DNA of 64,000 nucleotides from DATARH01 sp963773625. Its GTDB lineage: Bacteria; Pseudomonadota; Alphaproteobacteria; ATCC43930; CGMCC-115725. The translations under genes and the position numbers were made by a program. A model generated the notes under the pieces. It saw only the letters and a program-made list of their open reading frames with translations. It searched no databases and had not been told where the DNA came from. Of this stretch, positions 1-8,389 are shown piece after piece. The stretch is from contig CAVZCJ010000004.1 of assembly GCA_963773625.1 (NCBI GenBank), positions 78,204 through 142,203 of the forward strand. Reading direction: 5' to 3'. The number at the start of each line of letters is the position of its first letter. The stretch's first letter is position 1.

Positions 1-668
1 ACGATGCCGGGGCTTGACGGTTTGGCGCTGGCGCGGCTGATCCGCGCCGAGCCCGAGCTTGCCGGAGATGCGGCTGGTGCTCGCGACCTCCTCGACCGGG
101 CCCGAACTGCAGCGCGACGCCACCGCTGCCGGCATCGCCACCGTTCTGGTCAAGCCATGCTCGCCCTCGTCGCTCCTCGCCGCGATCACGAGCCCGCCCG
201 AGGCGCTAGCCGCGGCCAGCGGGAATGGTCGCGCCAGTCGCGGACGCGGCGATGGGTGCCGCGATCGGCGCCGGGCTGCGCGTGCTGGTCGCCGAGGACA
301 ACAAGGTCAACCAGGCCGTCGTCAAGCAGATGCTCGAAAAGCTCGGCTGCCGGGTCGATGCGGTTGCCAACGGGCTGGAGGCGGTCGAGGCGGTGCGCCT
401 CGCGCCCTATCACCTGGTCTTCATGGATGTGCAGATGCCCGAGATGGATGGGCTCGCCGCGACCGGCGCCATCCGCGCCCTGCACCAGCCCGACCGCCGC
501 GACGTGTGGATCGTCGCGCTGACCGCCAACGCCTTCGCCGAGGACGCGCAGCGTTGCCTGGCCGCCGGGATGAACGATTTTCTCGCCAAGCCGATCCGGC
601 CGCACGATCTCAAATCCTGTCTCGAACGCGTGCCCGCGGTGATCGCCGCCCGCACCGCCGCGCAATAG
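1..668 (+). CDS. C-terminal part of a hybrid histidine kinase with two receiver domains (frameshifted, cut by window start)
   Basis: The product begins outside the window. The first receiver remnant shows MPGLDG (around base 4), followed in the next frame by the beta-4 and beta-5 parts and the conserved K-P near base 150. A second, complete receiver runs from about base 270: acidic pair in LVAEDN, phospho-acceptor Asp in VFMDVQMPEMDG, and Lys in FLAKPIRP. Reading moves from frame 1 to 2 near base 60 and from frame 2 to 3 near base 225-250, so two indels are likely. Two receivers in tandem at the C terminus are typical of hybrid sensor kinases, but no kinase domain is visible here, so a stand-alone double receiver cannot be excluded. 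Confidence 0.7.
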
Positions 669-724
669 CGTCGCAAGCTTTCGCAAACCTTGAAGCGGTG
701 GCTCCGGCAACCCATCATCGGCGT

Positions 725-1616
725 ATGGAAGAGTTCGCCGTCCATCCCGAGCCCGACGATCCGCGCCTGACGCGCACCGTCGCCGGGATCGACCACGAGG
801 GCAGGCCCGTCGAGACCGCGGTCGTTATGGAGCGGCCACTGACGCTGTTTTTGAATGGCCGCGAGATCGTCACGATGATGACGATCGGCGACCATCCCGA
901 CTACCTTGCGGTCGGATATCTGCTCAATCAGAACATGCTGTTGCCGGACGATCGGATCACCGGCATCGAATACGACGATCCTGACGATCCCGAATTCGTT
1001 GTCGTTCGCACCGAGCGCGAGACCGATTTCGAGGACAAGCTCAAGAAGAAGACGCTGACCTCGGGTTGCGCCCAGGGCACCGTGTTCGGCGATCTGATGG
1101 AGAGGTTCGACGAGATCCGCCTCGATCCCGCCGCGATCCTCAAGACCTCCTGGCTCTATGCGCTGACCCGCAAGATCAACACCGCGCCGAGCCTTTATCT
1201 GACCGCCGGCGCGATCCACGGCTGCGTGCTTGTGCGAGGAAGACCGGCCGCTGCTCTACATGGAGGACGTTGGCCGCCATAACGCGATCGACAAGATCGC
1301 CGGCTACATGCACCTCAACGGCATCTCGCCCGTCGGCAAGATCTTCTACACCACCGGGCCGCCTTACCTCCGAAATGGTGATCAAGACGGTGCAGATGCG
1401 GCATCCCAATCCTGATCTCGCGCTCGGGCTTCACCGCCTGGGGTGTAGAGCTTGCACAGCAGGCCGGTCTCACCCTGATCGGCCGCGCCAAGGGCCGGCG
1501 CTTTGTCGCGCTCGCCGGCGCCGAGCGCATCGTCTTCGACAGCGACGGGCGCGAGGTCGGCCGAGGAAACCGCCGGCTCGTCGCGCAAGGCGAGCCTTCC
1601 CGAAGAAACCGCATGA
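725..1616 (+). CDS. fdhD: FdhD family sulfurtransferase for formate dehydrogenase maturation (frameshifted)
   Basis: FdhD moves sulfur from a cysteine desulfurase to the molybdenum cofactor of formate dehydrogenase in the cytoplasm. The product starts at ATG 725 (MEEFAVHPE) and carries family features: the LTLFLNGREI strand, the GYLLNQ region, a redox-loop Cys in LTSGCAQGT (one Cys here rather than the CxxC of E. coli) and the ILISRSGFTAWGVELAQQ and AKGRRF segments near the end. The frame changes near 1230, 1370, 1400 and 1560, giving four apparent indels. The natural end is the TGA at 1614-1616, overlapping the mobA start as ATGA; together with mobA this forms a Mo-cofactor operon. Confidence 0.85.
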
Positions 1617-2233
1617 ATATCGCCGGCGTGCTGCTCGCGGGCGGGCTGGCGCGGCGCATGGGCGGCGGCGACAAGCCGCTGCGCACGATAGCCGGGCGGA
1701 CGATTCTCGATTTGGTGATCGAGCGAATGCGACCGCAGGTCGCGGCGCTGTCGCTCAATGCGAATGGTGATCCGGCGCGGTTCGCGGCATATGGCCTGCC
1801 TGTCGTTGCCGATAGCGTGGCCGGCAATCCCGGTCCGCTTGCCGGGGTGCTGGCTGGCCTGGACTGGGCCGCCGAGTACCGGCCGGATTGCCCGTTGGTG
1901 GTCAGCGTCCCGACCGACGCGCCGTTTCTGCCGACCGATCTTGTCGCCCGCTTGAATTCCCAGATGGCGGCCGAGGGCGGCGATCTTGCTTGTGCCGCGT
2001 CCGGCGGACAGGCACATCCCGTGGTCGGCCTTTGGCCGGTGCGGCTGCGCCATGATCTGCGCCGCGCCCTGGTCGATGAAGGCATCCGCAAGGTCGATGT
2101 ATGGACGGCGCGGTACCGCCTCGTCACCGTGGCGTTTCCGAGCGAGCCGATCGACGCGTTCTTCAACGCCAACCGGCCGGAAGACCTCGATGTCGCCGCC
2201 GGTTTGCTCGGCGGCGGTAGCACTGCGAACTAG
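1613..2233 (+). CDS. mobA: Molybdenum cofactor guanylyltransferase MobA
   Basis: MobA transfers GMP from GTP to molybdopterin to make the guanine dinucleotide form of the cofactor used by DMSO-reductase-family enzymes such as formate dehydrogenase. The 206-residue intact product has the nucleotidyltransferase signature LLAGGLARRMGGGDKPL at residues 7-23, a GPLAGVLAGL segment and the metal-binding PTDAPFLP region. Length is normal. The start overlaps the fdhD stop (ATGA), so the two are probably translationally coupled. This gene has no frameshift, unlike its neighbour. Confidence 0.92.
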   Translation: MNIAGVLLAGGLARRMGGGDKPLRTIAGRTILDLVIERMRPQVAALSLNANGDPARFAAYGLPVVADSVAGNPGPLAGVLAGLDWAAEYRPDCPLVVSVPTDAPFLPTDLVARLNSQMAAEGGDLACAASGGQAHPVVGLWPVRLRHDLRRALVDEGIRKVDVWTARYRLVTVAFPSEPIDAFFNANRPEDLDVAAGLLGGGSTAN

Positions 2234-2283
2234 AACCGACTAATAACAGGCGGTCTTCAATCGCCGGTTTGGGGAGGGCGGCG

Positions 2284-3990
2284 ATGCGGTTTGGGTTGTG
2301 GCTCGGGGTGTTGGTCGGTCTGGTCTTTGCGGCGTCGCCCGCCGACGCGCAATCGTCGCAGAACTGGCAGTGGTGCGTTAACAAGGACAATCGCTATTCG
2401 CTCGATCTTGCGATCAACGGCTGCACCGCGATCATCCAGGGCGGCCACGAGACGCAGAGGAACCTGGCGGTCGCATTTTACGATCGCGGCAACGCCTACG
2501 AGGACAAACACGACGACGAGCATGCGATTGCCGACTTCACCCGGGCGATCCAGCTCAATCCGCGCTATTCCGACGCTTTCAACAATCGCGGCAATGCCTA
2601 TCGGCACCTGAGGGATTATGACCGCGCGCTCGCGGACTTCAACGAGGCGATCCGCCTTAATGCGCGCGATCCCGTGCCGTTCAACAACCGCGGTCTCGTT
2701 TACGAAGACTTGAAGGACTACGACCGCGCCATCGGTGACTACAACGAGGCGATCCGGCTCAACCCCCGTTATGTCCTGGCGCTCAACAATCGCGGCAACG
2801 TTTATGTGGCGAAGAAAGGATACGACCTCGCCATCGCCGATTTCACCGAGGCGATCCGGCTCAATCCGAACTACGCACCCGCCTATAACGACCGTGGCAT
2901 CGCGTATGACGACAAGGGGGAGTACGACCGCGCGATCGCCGATTACAACGAGGCCATCCGGCTCGATCCCACAGATCCGTTTCCTTACAACAATCGCGGC
3001 AATGTTTATGATACCAAGCGGGATTACGACCACGCCATCTCGGATTACAGCGAGGCAATCCGGCTCGATCCAAGCTATGCCGTAGCCCTGGTCAATCGTG
3101 GGGCGGCCTATAAGGCCAAGGGCGATTACGACCGCGCGATCGCCGATTACGACGTGGCGATCCATGTCGACCCGACCTACGTGCGGGCGTTCAACAACCG
3201 TGGTCTCGCCTATCGGGCCAAGAAGGATGACGATCGCGCGATCGCCAATTACGACGAGGCGATCCGCCTCGATCCGACTTATGCCGTTGCCTACAGCAAT
3301 CGCGGTTACGCCTACGAGGACAAGAAGGATTACGACCACGCCATCGCCGATTTCACCAAATACATCGAGATCAAGCCCAACGACGCCGGGGCGTATAACA
3401 GCCGTTGCTGGGCACGGACGCTCGCCGGTCAACTCGGCGCGGCGCTAACCGATTGCGACGAGTCGCTGCGGCTGCGGCCCGATGACGCCAATACCTTGGA
3501 CAGCCGCGCGCTCGCCTATTTGAAGCTCGGCCGTTTTGACGAGGCGATCGCCGATTACAACGCGGCCTTGCAGGCTGAGCCGCAATTGGCCAGTTCGCTC
3601 TTTGGGCGGGGTGTTGCCAAGCTGAGAAAGGGCGATACCGACGGCGGCAACGCCGATATCGCGGCGGCTAAGGCAATCCAAGCGGACGTCGCCGACGATT
3701 TCGCGAGCTACGGGGTGACTTTGGCTGGCGAACCGGCTTCCGGCGCGCCTCAGCCCCAGGCGCCGGCCACGCCGCAACCGCAGGCTACGCCACAGTCACC
3801 GGCCACGCCGCCGCCTGCCGCGCCGGAACCACCCGCTTCACCGCTGCCACCGGCTACGCCGCCAGAGCCGCCGGCTACGCCGCCACAGTCGCCGCCTGCC
3901 GCACCGGAACCACCCGCCACGCCGCCGGCTGCCGCGCCACCGCCGGCCACGTCCGGCGTGAGTACCGGGACGCCTAGTGGAAAGCCTTGA
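2284..3990 (+). CDS. Secreted tetratricopeptide-repeat protein with proline-rich tail
   Basis: The start ATG 2284 is chosen over upstream TTG 2269 because GGGGAGG lies six bases before it. An N-terminal signal peptide ends at ADA-QSS. About twelve consecutive 34-residue TPR units follow, many with the core NNRGNAY, YDRAIADYNEAIRLDP. The last about 75 residues are an Ala/Pro/Gln low-complexity tail (PATPQPQ, PPATPPEPP), probably an extended, exported linker. TPR arrays bind other proteins; no enzyme domain is present. The repeats are nearly identical at protein level but well diverged at DNA level. The 3' end overlaps by 17 bases the convergent 38-residue MFS companion gene. Confidence 0.9.
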   Translation: MRFGLWLGVLVGLVFAASPADAQSSQNWQWCVNKDNRYSLDLAINGCTAIIQGGHETQRNLAVAFYDRGNAYEDKHDDEHAIADFTRAIQLNPRYSDAFNNRGNAYRHLRDYDRALADFNEAIRLNARDPVPFNNRGLVYEDLKDYDRAIGDYNEAIRLNPRYVLALNNRGNVYVAKKGYDLAIADFTEAIRLNPNYAPAYNDRGIAYDDKGEYDRAIADYNEAIRLDPTDPFPYNNRGNVYDTKRDYDHAISDYSEAIRLDPSYAVALVNRGAAYKAKGDYDRAIADYDVAIHVDPTYVRAFNNRGLAYRAKKDDDRAIANYDEAIRLDPTYAVAYSNRGYAYEDKKDYDHAIADFTKYIEIKPNDAGAYNSRCWARTLAGQLGAALTDCDESLRLRPDDANTLDSRALAYLKLGRFDEAIADYNAALQAEPQLASSLFGRGVAKLRKGDTDGGNADIAAAKAIQADVADDFASYGVTLAGEPASGAPQPQAPATPQPQATPQSPATPPPAAPEPPASPLPPATPPEPPATPPQSPPAAPEPPATPPAAAPPPATSGVSTGTPSGKP

Positions 3991-4090
3991 TCGCGTTGAC
4001 CAAGGTCTGAACGACGCCCCAAACCAGCGGAATCCCGACGAAGGTCCAGGCGAGGACCAGCTTAACCGCGTTGCTATTGCCGGCCATCAT
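3974..4090 (-). CDS. MFS transporter small subunit (38 aa)
   Basis: This short reading frame begins MMAGNSNAVKLVLAWTF, contains one hydrophobic segment (residues 9-33) and ends IKAFH. It matches the short proteins annotated next to OFA-type (oxalate/formate antiporter) carriers as MFS transporter small subunit. Its two ATGs (4090 and 4087) overlap the stop of the MFS gene, and GGAGG lies just upstream inside the MFS coding region, so translation is probably coupled. The 3' end runs 17 bases into the convergent TPR gene. Function of these companions is not established; stabilising or regulating the carrier is an inference. Confidence 0.8.
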   Translation of the reverse strand: MMAGNSNAVKLVLAWTFVGIPLVWGVVQTLVNAIKAFH

Positions 4091-5475
4091 TCGCCTCCTA
4101 TCGCCGCTGCCGTCCGCGCTGCCGGCTCGTCCTTCATGTAATGCCGCTCGCTGACGGCCCTGACGCAGGCATTGCAGATGAACCCGACGACCAGCAGGCC
4201 GGCCATGATGTACATCGTCGTGTTATAGGCCTGCGCCGGCGGGACGCCGTGATCGACGTTGTATTGGCGGATGTAATTGACCAGCACCGGACCGAAGATC
4301 CCGGCCATCGACCACGCGGTCAGCAGCATACCGTGGATCGCGCCGACATAGCGGGTGCCGAACATGTCCCGCAGATAGGCGGGCACAGTGGCGAACCCGC
4401 CGCCGTACATGCTGAAGATCACCGCGTAGCAGGCGACGAACAGGCCGACGCTGCCGATCGAACCGGTGTAGGGCACCAGCGCGTACAGCACCGTGCCCAA
4501 CGCGAAGAAGCAGAAATAGGTGTTCTTGCGGCCGATATAGTCCGAGGTTGACGACCAAATGAACCGCCCGCCCATGTTGAACAGGCTGAACAGGCCGACA
4601 AAACCCGAGGCGGCAACTGCGGTCACATGGCCCTTGAACATCTCCTGGCTCATCGCCGAAGCCTGGCCCAAGACGCCGATGCCGGCGGTGACGTTGAGGC
4701 AAAGAACCCACCAGATCAGCCAGAATTGCGGTGTCTTCAGCGCCTCGTAGACATAGACGTTTTGCGTCGTCACCAACCGCGACGACTGCACCCGCGCGAC
4801 ATAGCCTTCGGGAGCCCAGCCGTCGGCTGGGACCCGCACGATCGCCGCGCCGACCATCATGAAGCACAGGTAGATGAGACCCATGCAGATCCACGCCTCG
4901 GCGACGCCGACATGGGTCGGCGTCGTGAACTGCGCCATCAGCCAGACCGACAGCGGGGAGGCGATGAACGCGCCGCCGCCGAACCCCATGATCGCCATGC
5001 CCGTCGCCATGCCGGGACGATCGGGGAACCATTTGATCAAGGTCGAGACCGGGGAGATATAGCCGATGCCCAGGCCGAACCCGCCAAGCACGCCATAGCC
5101 GAGGTAGATGAGCCACAGGGTATGGATGTAGACGCCAACCGCCGAGACCAGGAACCCACCGGACCAGCATAGGGCAGCGGTGAACATCGCCCGGCGCGGC
5201 CCGCCTTCCTCGACCCACCGGCCGAGCAGCGCCGCGGAGGCGCCGAGGAAAAAGATGCCGATGCTGAAGATCCAGCCGAGATCCGTCAGCTTCCAATCGT
5301 CGGGAGCGGACTGAGTGATGCCGATCAGCTTACTAAGCGGCAGATTGAAAACGCTGAATGCGTAAGCCTGGCCGATGCACAGGTGAATGCACAGGGCGGC
5401 TGGCGGGATCAGCCAGCGGCTATATCCGGGCGCCGCAATGGTGCGCTCGCGCGCAAGAAACGATGAAGCAGCCAC
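4087..5475 (-). CDS. OFA-family MFS transporter (oxalate/formate antiporter type)
   Basis: The protein has about twelve membrane segments and the OFA hallmarks: LCIGQAYAFSVFNLPL in the first helix, a GPRRAMF loop, YISPVSTLIKWFPDRPG in the central region and FATVPAYLRDMFGT late. Such carriers exchange small organic anions (oxalate/formate, lactate and others); the substrate here is unknown. Start GTG 5475 is preferred to TTG 5508 because GGGGAGGGGAC directly precedes it. The gene is intact and overlaps the 38-residue companion downstream. No oxalate-degrading genes are beside it, so oxalate is not assumed. Confidence 0.85.
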   Translation of the reverse strand: MAASSFLARERTIAAPGYSRWLIPPAALCIHLCIGQAYAFSVFNLPLSKLIGITQSAPDDWKLTDLGWIFSIGIFFLGASAALLGRWVEEGGPRRAMFTAALCWSGGFLVSAVGVYIHTLWLIYLGYGVLGGFGLGIGYISPVSTLIKWFPDRPGMATGMAIMGFGGGAFIASPLSVWLMAQFTTPTHVGVAEAWICMGLIYLCFMMVGAAIVRVPADGWAPEGYVARVQSSRLVTTQNVYVYEALKTPQFWLIWWVLCLNVTAGIGVLGQASAMSQEMFKGHVTAVAASGFVGLFSLFNMGGRFIWSSTSDYIGRKNTYFCFFALGTVLYALVPYTGSIGSVGLFVACYAVIFSMYGGGFATVPAYLRDMFGTRYVGAIHGMLLTAWSMAGIFGPVLVNYIRQYNVDHGVPPAQAYNTTMYIMAGLLVVGFICNACVRAVSERHYMKDEPAARTAAAIGGE

Positions 5476-5731
5476 GTCCCCTCCCCAAACTTTAATTTGT
5501 CCGGCCAAGCGCCGCTGTTGCGGTTACATTCGATCGGACCGGCCGCATTCGGCATGCCGGCAATTCAAGGATTATTTTAGAGCAATTTGGCTGTCAACTC
5601 ATCACCTCTGTTCTTAATTATTAGGGGCGAGTGCCCAAACGGCCGATTCTTCGTCCAATTAATTAATCCATGCGCGGTTTCCTGCCTTTGGGTTGTCGCG
5701 GCTTTGCTCTCGTGCCACGATCTCGGGCGTC

Positions 5732-6340
5732 ATGATGATCGATATACGTGTTTGCGAGTTGCTGGCCGCCCGGCTGTGCCACGATTTGGCCGGTCCGATC
5801 GCGGCGATCGCCAATGGCGCCGAGCTGCTTGGCGACGACGATCCCGACTTCGCAAAGCAGGCCGCCACGCTGATCGAGGACAGCGCACGCTCTGCGGCGA
5901 AGCGGCTGCAGTTGTTTCGCTACGTGCTCGGGTTTAGCCGCGGCTCCCATGCCGGGCCGCCGCCGCACGCCTTGGCTAGCGAATACTTCGCCGGATCGGC
6001 GATCCAATGCGACTACCCCGATTCAGTGCGTGAACTCGGGCCGGAGCGGCAGCGATTGGCGTGCGCTTTGCTGTTTCCCGGTGCCGATGGGCTGCCGCGC
6101 GGCGGCCGATTGACCCTGGATAAAACCGCCAATGGGCTAATCCTGGTGGGGGCTGGCCCGGGCGATGGTCTACCGGCGGAGAGCCGCGATGCGCTGACTC
6201 GGATAACCCCGGTCGCCGAACTGACTTCACGCAGCGTCTGCGCTTATTTCGCTGGGCTTCTGGCTCAGGAACTTGGCCTGCGGCTGGTAATCGCGGCCGA
6301 ACCGGGACAATTTCGAGTCACATGCGAAACGGGCGCCTAG
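5732..6340 (+). CDS. chpT: ChpT-type histidine phosphotransferase
   Basis: ChpT passes phosphate from the hybrid kinase CckA to CtrA and CpdR in the alphaproteobacterial cell-cycle relay. The protein has the DHp-like helix with phospho-acceptor His in ARLCHDLAGPIAAI (about residue 17), a second helix with NGAELL, and a degenerate ATPase-like C-terminal half containing GAGPGDGLP. Length (about 200 aa) fits the family. Start ATG 5732 is used; an ATG three bases downstream and a TTG at 5693 are alternatives. It stands convergent with ctrA, the terminal target of the relay, which strongly supports the assignment. Confidence 0.85.
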   Translation: MMIDIRVCELLAARLCHDLAGPIAAIANGAELLGDDDPDFAKQAATLIEDSARSAAKRLQLFRYVLGFSRGSHAGPPPHALASEYFAGSAIQCDYPDSVRELGPERQRLACALLFPGADGLPRGGRLTLDKTANGLILVGAGPGDGLPAESRDALTRITPVAELTSRSVCAYFAGLLAQELGLRLVIAAEPGQFRVTCETGA

Positions 6341-6350
6341 AGGCGCCCGT
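6329..6350. terminator. Hairpin between convergent chpT and ctrA
   Basis: ACGGGCGCC (6329-6337) and GGCGCCCGT (6342-6350) form a perfect 9-bp stem with a TAGA loop that contains the chpT stop codon. No long T-tract follows on either strand, so termination efficiency is uncertain; the position between converging genes fits a bidirectional terminator. Confidence 0.6.
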
Positions 6351-6376
6351 CGGACTCATTCGCGAACCTTGTGGGT

Positions 6377-7081
6377 TCAGGCCGATTTGAGTTCGGCCAT
6401 GCCCTCGACCGGGTCGCGCAGCACGTAGCCGCGGCCCCATACGGTCTCGATGTAGTGCTCGCCGCCCGTCGCCTGCGCGAGTTTCTTGCGCAGCTTGCAG
6501 ACGAACACGTCGATGATCTTGAGCTCGGGCTCGTCCATGCCGCCGTAGAGATGATTGAGAAACATCTCCTTGGTCAGGGTCGTGCCCTTGCGCAGGCTGA
6601 GCAGCTCGAGGATGCCGTATTCCTTGGCGGTAAGGTGCAGCGGGTTTTGGTCGACGCTGACGACGCGGCTGTCCAGGTTAACGAGCAGCTTGCCGGTGCG
6701 GATCGTCGACTCCGGGTGCCCCTTGGAGCGGCGCACGATCGCCTGGATGCGGGCGATCAGCTCGCGCCGGTCGAACGGCTTGGTGAGGAAATCGTCGGCG
6801 CCGAAGCCGAGGCCCTTGATCTTGTGGTCGAGCTCGACCAGGCCCGACAGGATCAGGATCGGGGTGCGCACCCGCGCGGCGCGCAGCCGGCGCAATACCT
6901 CGTAGCCGTCGATGTCCGGCAGCATCAAGTCGAGGATGATGATGTCGTAGTCGTAAAGTTTGCCGATCTCTAACCCGTCTTCACCGAGATCGGTCGTGTC
7001 GCAGATGAAGTTTTCCTTCTTCAGCATCAGCTCGATGCTGGCGGCGGTCGCAGCATCGTCCTCAACAAGCAATACGCGCAT
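6377..7081 (-). CDS. ctrA: Cell-cycle response regulator CtrA
   Basis: CtrA is the OmpR-type master regulator of the alphaproteobacterial cell cycle, motility and polar development. The receiver domain (residues 1-115) has EDD at 7-9, phospho-acceptor Asp51 in IIILDLMLPDIDG and Lys in FLTKPFDR. The winged-helix domain includes LTAKEYGILELL and the recognition region KIIDVFVCKLRKKL, nearly invariant in CtrA proteins, and ends VWGRGYVLRDP. The 234-residue length is standard. The C terminus is Lys-Ser-Ala rather than the Ala-Ala degradation tag of Caulobacter. CtrA-box-like motifs lie upstream, suggesting autoregulation. Confidence 0.95.
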   Translation of the reverse strand: MRVLLVEDDAATAASIELMLKKENFICDTTDLGEDGLEIGKLYDYDIIILDLMLPDIDGYEVLRRLRAARVRTPILILSGLVELDHKIKGLGFGADDFLTKPFDRRELIARIQAIVRRSKGHPESTIRTGKLLVNLDSRVVSVDQNPLHLTAKEYGILELLSLRKGTTLTKEMFLNHLYGGMDEPELKIIDVFVCKLRKKLAQATGGEHYIETVWGRGYVLRDPVEGMAELKSA

Positions 7082-7126
7082 GGCAAAGCCTCCGGGGAGA
7101 CCGGGCGGCGTGACGTCGCCGTCCTC

Positions 7127-7224
7127 GTTAACCAGTATTACCGCGAGCGGTTAACAAAAGGTTGTTTCCCGCGCTATTGGAGGTGCGTCGCGAGCAAAAA
7201 CGGCCTCGCTTAACCGGATTTTAG
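7127..7224. promoter_or_regulatory. Candidate CtrA-binding motifs in the ctrA upstream region
   Basis: The intergenic region between ctrA and the divergent coiled-coil gene contains TTAA-N7-TTAG (7210-7224, 7 of 8 consensus bases of TTAA-N7-TTAA), TTAA-N7-TTGT (7151-7165) and two GTTAAC palindromes (7127-7132 and 7150-7155). These are the only A/T-rich motifs in an otherwise GC-rich gap. Autoregulation of ctrA is known in relatives; binding here is inferred. Confidence 0.5.
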
Positions 7225-7303
7225 CACGGAGGCGGAACATTCCCTAACGCGCGCGGCAGGTTCGTTCGCTGGCGCACACGGCTCGCAACCGGGGAATTGT
7301 CGA

Positions 7304-7678
7304 ATGAATGGCCGGCAGAACCTATACCGTCTCCAGCATTGGCTACTCGCCGAGCGGCAGCGCTATCTCGAGGATCTCGAAACGCTCGCGGCGCGGTTGC
7401 GGGCCGATGTCGAGAACTTGGTCCGCGAGATTGAGGAGGCGAGCGGCCCTGACGCGAGCGCCGAAATGAAGGCGGTCTACCCGCGGTTTGTCGGCCCGCT
7501 GGTCGAACGCCGCGACAAGCTGGTGCGGACGATCGCCGAAATCGAAGCGCAGATTGCCGAGGCAAGCGATGCGGTCGCTACATCGCAGCAAGAGGTGAAG
7601 GTGGTCGACGCGTCGGGCACCTATCGCGGCTTCGCCTTCGAGGACCGGCGCACCAGGCGGTCTCGGCGTTCGGCGTAG
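7304..7678 (+). CDS. FliJ-like coiled-coil protein
   Basis: The 124-residue product is mostly charged alpha-helix with heptad spacing (residues 10-110), for example LEDLETLAARLRADVENLV and RDKLVRTIAEIEAQIAEA, and a basic C-terminal tail (RRTRRSRRSA). Size and helix layout resemble FliJ, the coiled-coil chaperone of the flagellar export ATPase, and flagellar genes often lie beside ctrA in Rhodospirillales. No sequence signature is strict enough to prove this. It is transcribed divergently from ctrA and could be driven by the CtrA-box-like sites between them. Confidence 0.6.
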   Translation: MNGRQNLYRLQHWLLAERQRYLEDLETLAARLRADVENLVREIEEASGPDASAEMKAVYPRFVGPLVERRDKLVRTIAEIEAQIAEASDAVATSQQEVKVVDASGTYRGFAFEDRRTRRSRRSA

Positions 7679-7700
7679 CCAGCCGCCGCCGGACGCGGGG

Positions 7701-8378
7701 TCAGTAGATCGCGAACATCTCGTCGCGGACCTCGGTCACGCCCGGCACTCCCTCGGCCAGCGCGACCAGCGCATGGCGCTCCGCGTCCGAGGTGATCAAC
7801 CCCCAGAGCTGAACGACGCCGCTCCGTACGGTGACGTTGCGGCCGCCGAAATCGGTCCAGTCCTGCTCGTGCTCGAGCCGCCCGATGATCTCGTCGCGGA
7901 CCCGGCGGTCCGTGTCCTCATGCCCCTCCGTGGCGCCGGCGCTTGAGGCCAGTGCCTGGATCAGGTTGCTGCGGCTGACAATGCCGACGAGCTTGCCGTC
8001 GCGCACGATCGGCACGCGCTTGATTCGCTTGCGCTCGAACAGCGAGGCGATGTCGGCGAGCGGCGTGTCTTCGCCCGCCGAGACGACGTCGGTCGTCATC
8101 ACCTCGCCGACCTTTTTGCCGTGCGACTTGGCGAAGTCCTCGGCCAGCGTCGTCGCGGCGGTCATCAATTCCTGCAACCAGGGCCGATGCTTCTCGGTGG
8201 CGATCTCGACACGGTGCAGCAGATCGGCTTCGCTGATGAGGCCGACTAGCTCGCCCTGCGCATCGACAACCGGGAGGGCACTGATATCCCGTTCCGCCAG
8301 CAACTTGATCGCGTCGGCGACATCGGTGTCGGGATGCACCGTGATGACGCCGCGAACCATGACATCGGCCGCTATCAT
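7701..8378 (-). CDS. CBS-domain pair protein with C-terminal BON domain
   Basis: Residues 1-60 and about 90-145 are two CBS domains (MVRGVITVHPDTDVADAIKLL; VMTTDVVSAGEDTPLADI), which commonly sense adenosine nucleotides. Residues about 155-223 form a BON domain (DFGGRNVTVRSGVVQLWG). The start ATG 8378 is supported by GAGAGGAC upstream; a longer open frame upstream belongs to the permease gene in another frame. Eleven bases separate it from the preceding Pit-type permease gene, so the two are probably one operon and the CBS protein may tune the permease, which is inference. Confidence 0.85.
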   Translation of the reverse strand: MIAADVMVRGVITVHPDTDVADAIKLLAERDISALPVVDAQGELVGLISEADLLHRVEIATEKHRPWLQELMTAATTLAEDFAKSHGKKVGEVMTTDVVSAGEDTPLADIASLFERKRIKRVPIVRDGKLVGIVSRSNLIQALASSAGATEGHEDTDRRVRDEIIGRLEHEQDWTDFGGRNVTVRSGVVQLWGLITSDAERHALVALAEGVPGVTEVRDEMFAIY

Positions 8379-8389
8379 TTTCCGTCCTC

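Noticed and set aside
2257..3432. Long open frame on the minus strand opposite the TPR gene
   Set aside because: It is the mirror of the repeated TPR codons, has a repetitive Val/Ile/Asp composition and no ribosome site.
2450..3700. Regular DNA repeat in the TPR gene, at first sight like a repeat array
   Set aside because: The period of 102 bases equals 34 codons and the protein shows canonical TPR units; there are no spacers, so it is not a CRISPR array.
7128..7142. TTAA-N7-TACC as a third CtrA box
   Set aside because: The second half matches only two of four consensus bases; kept only as part of the GTTAAC pair.
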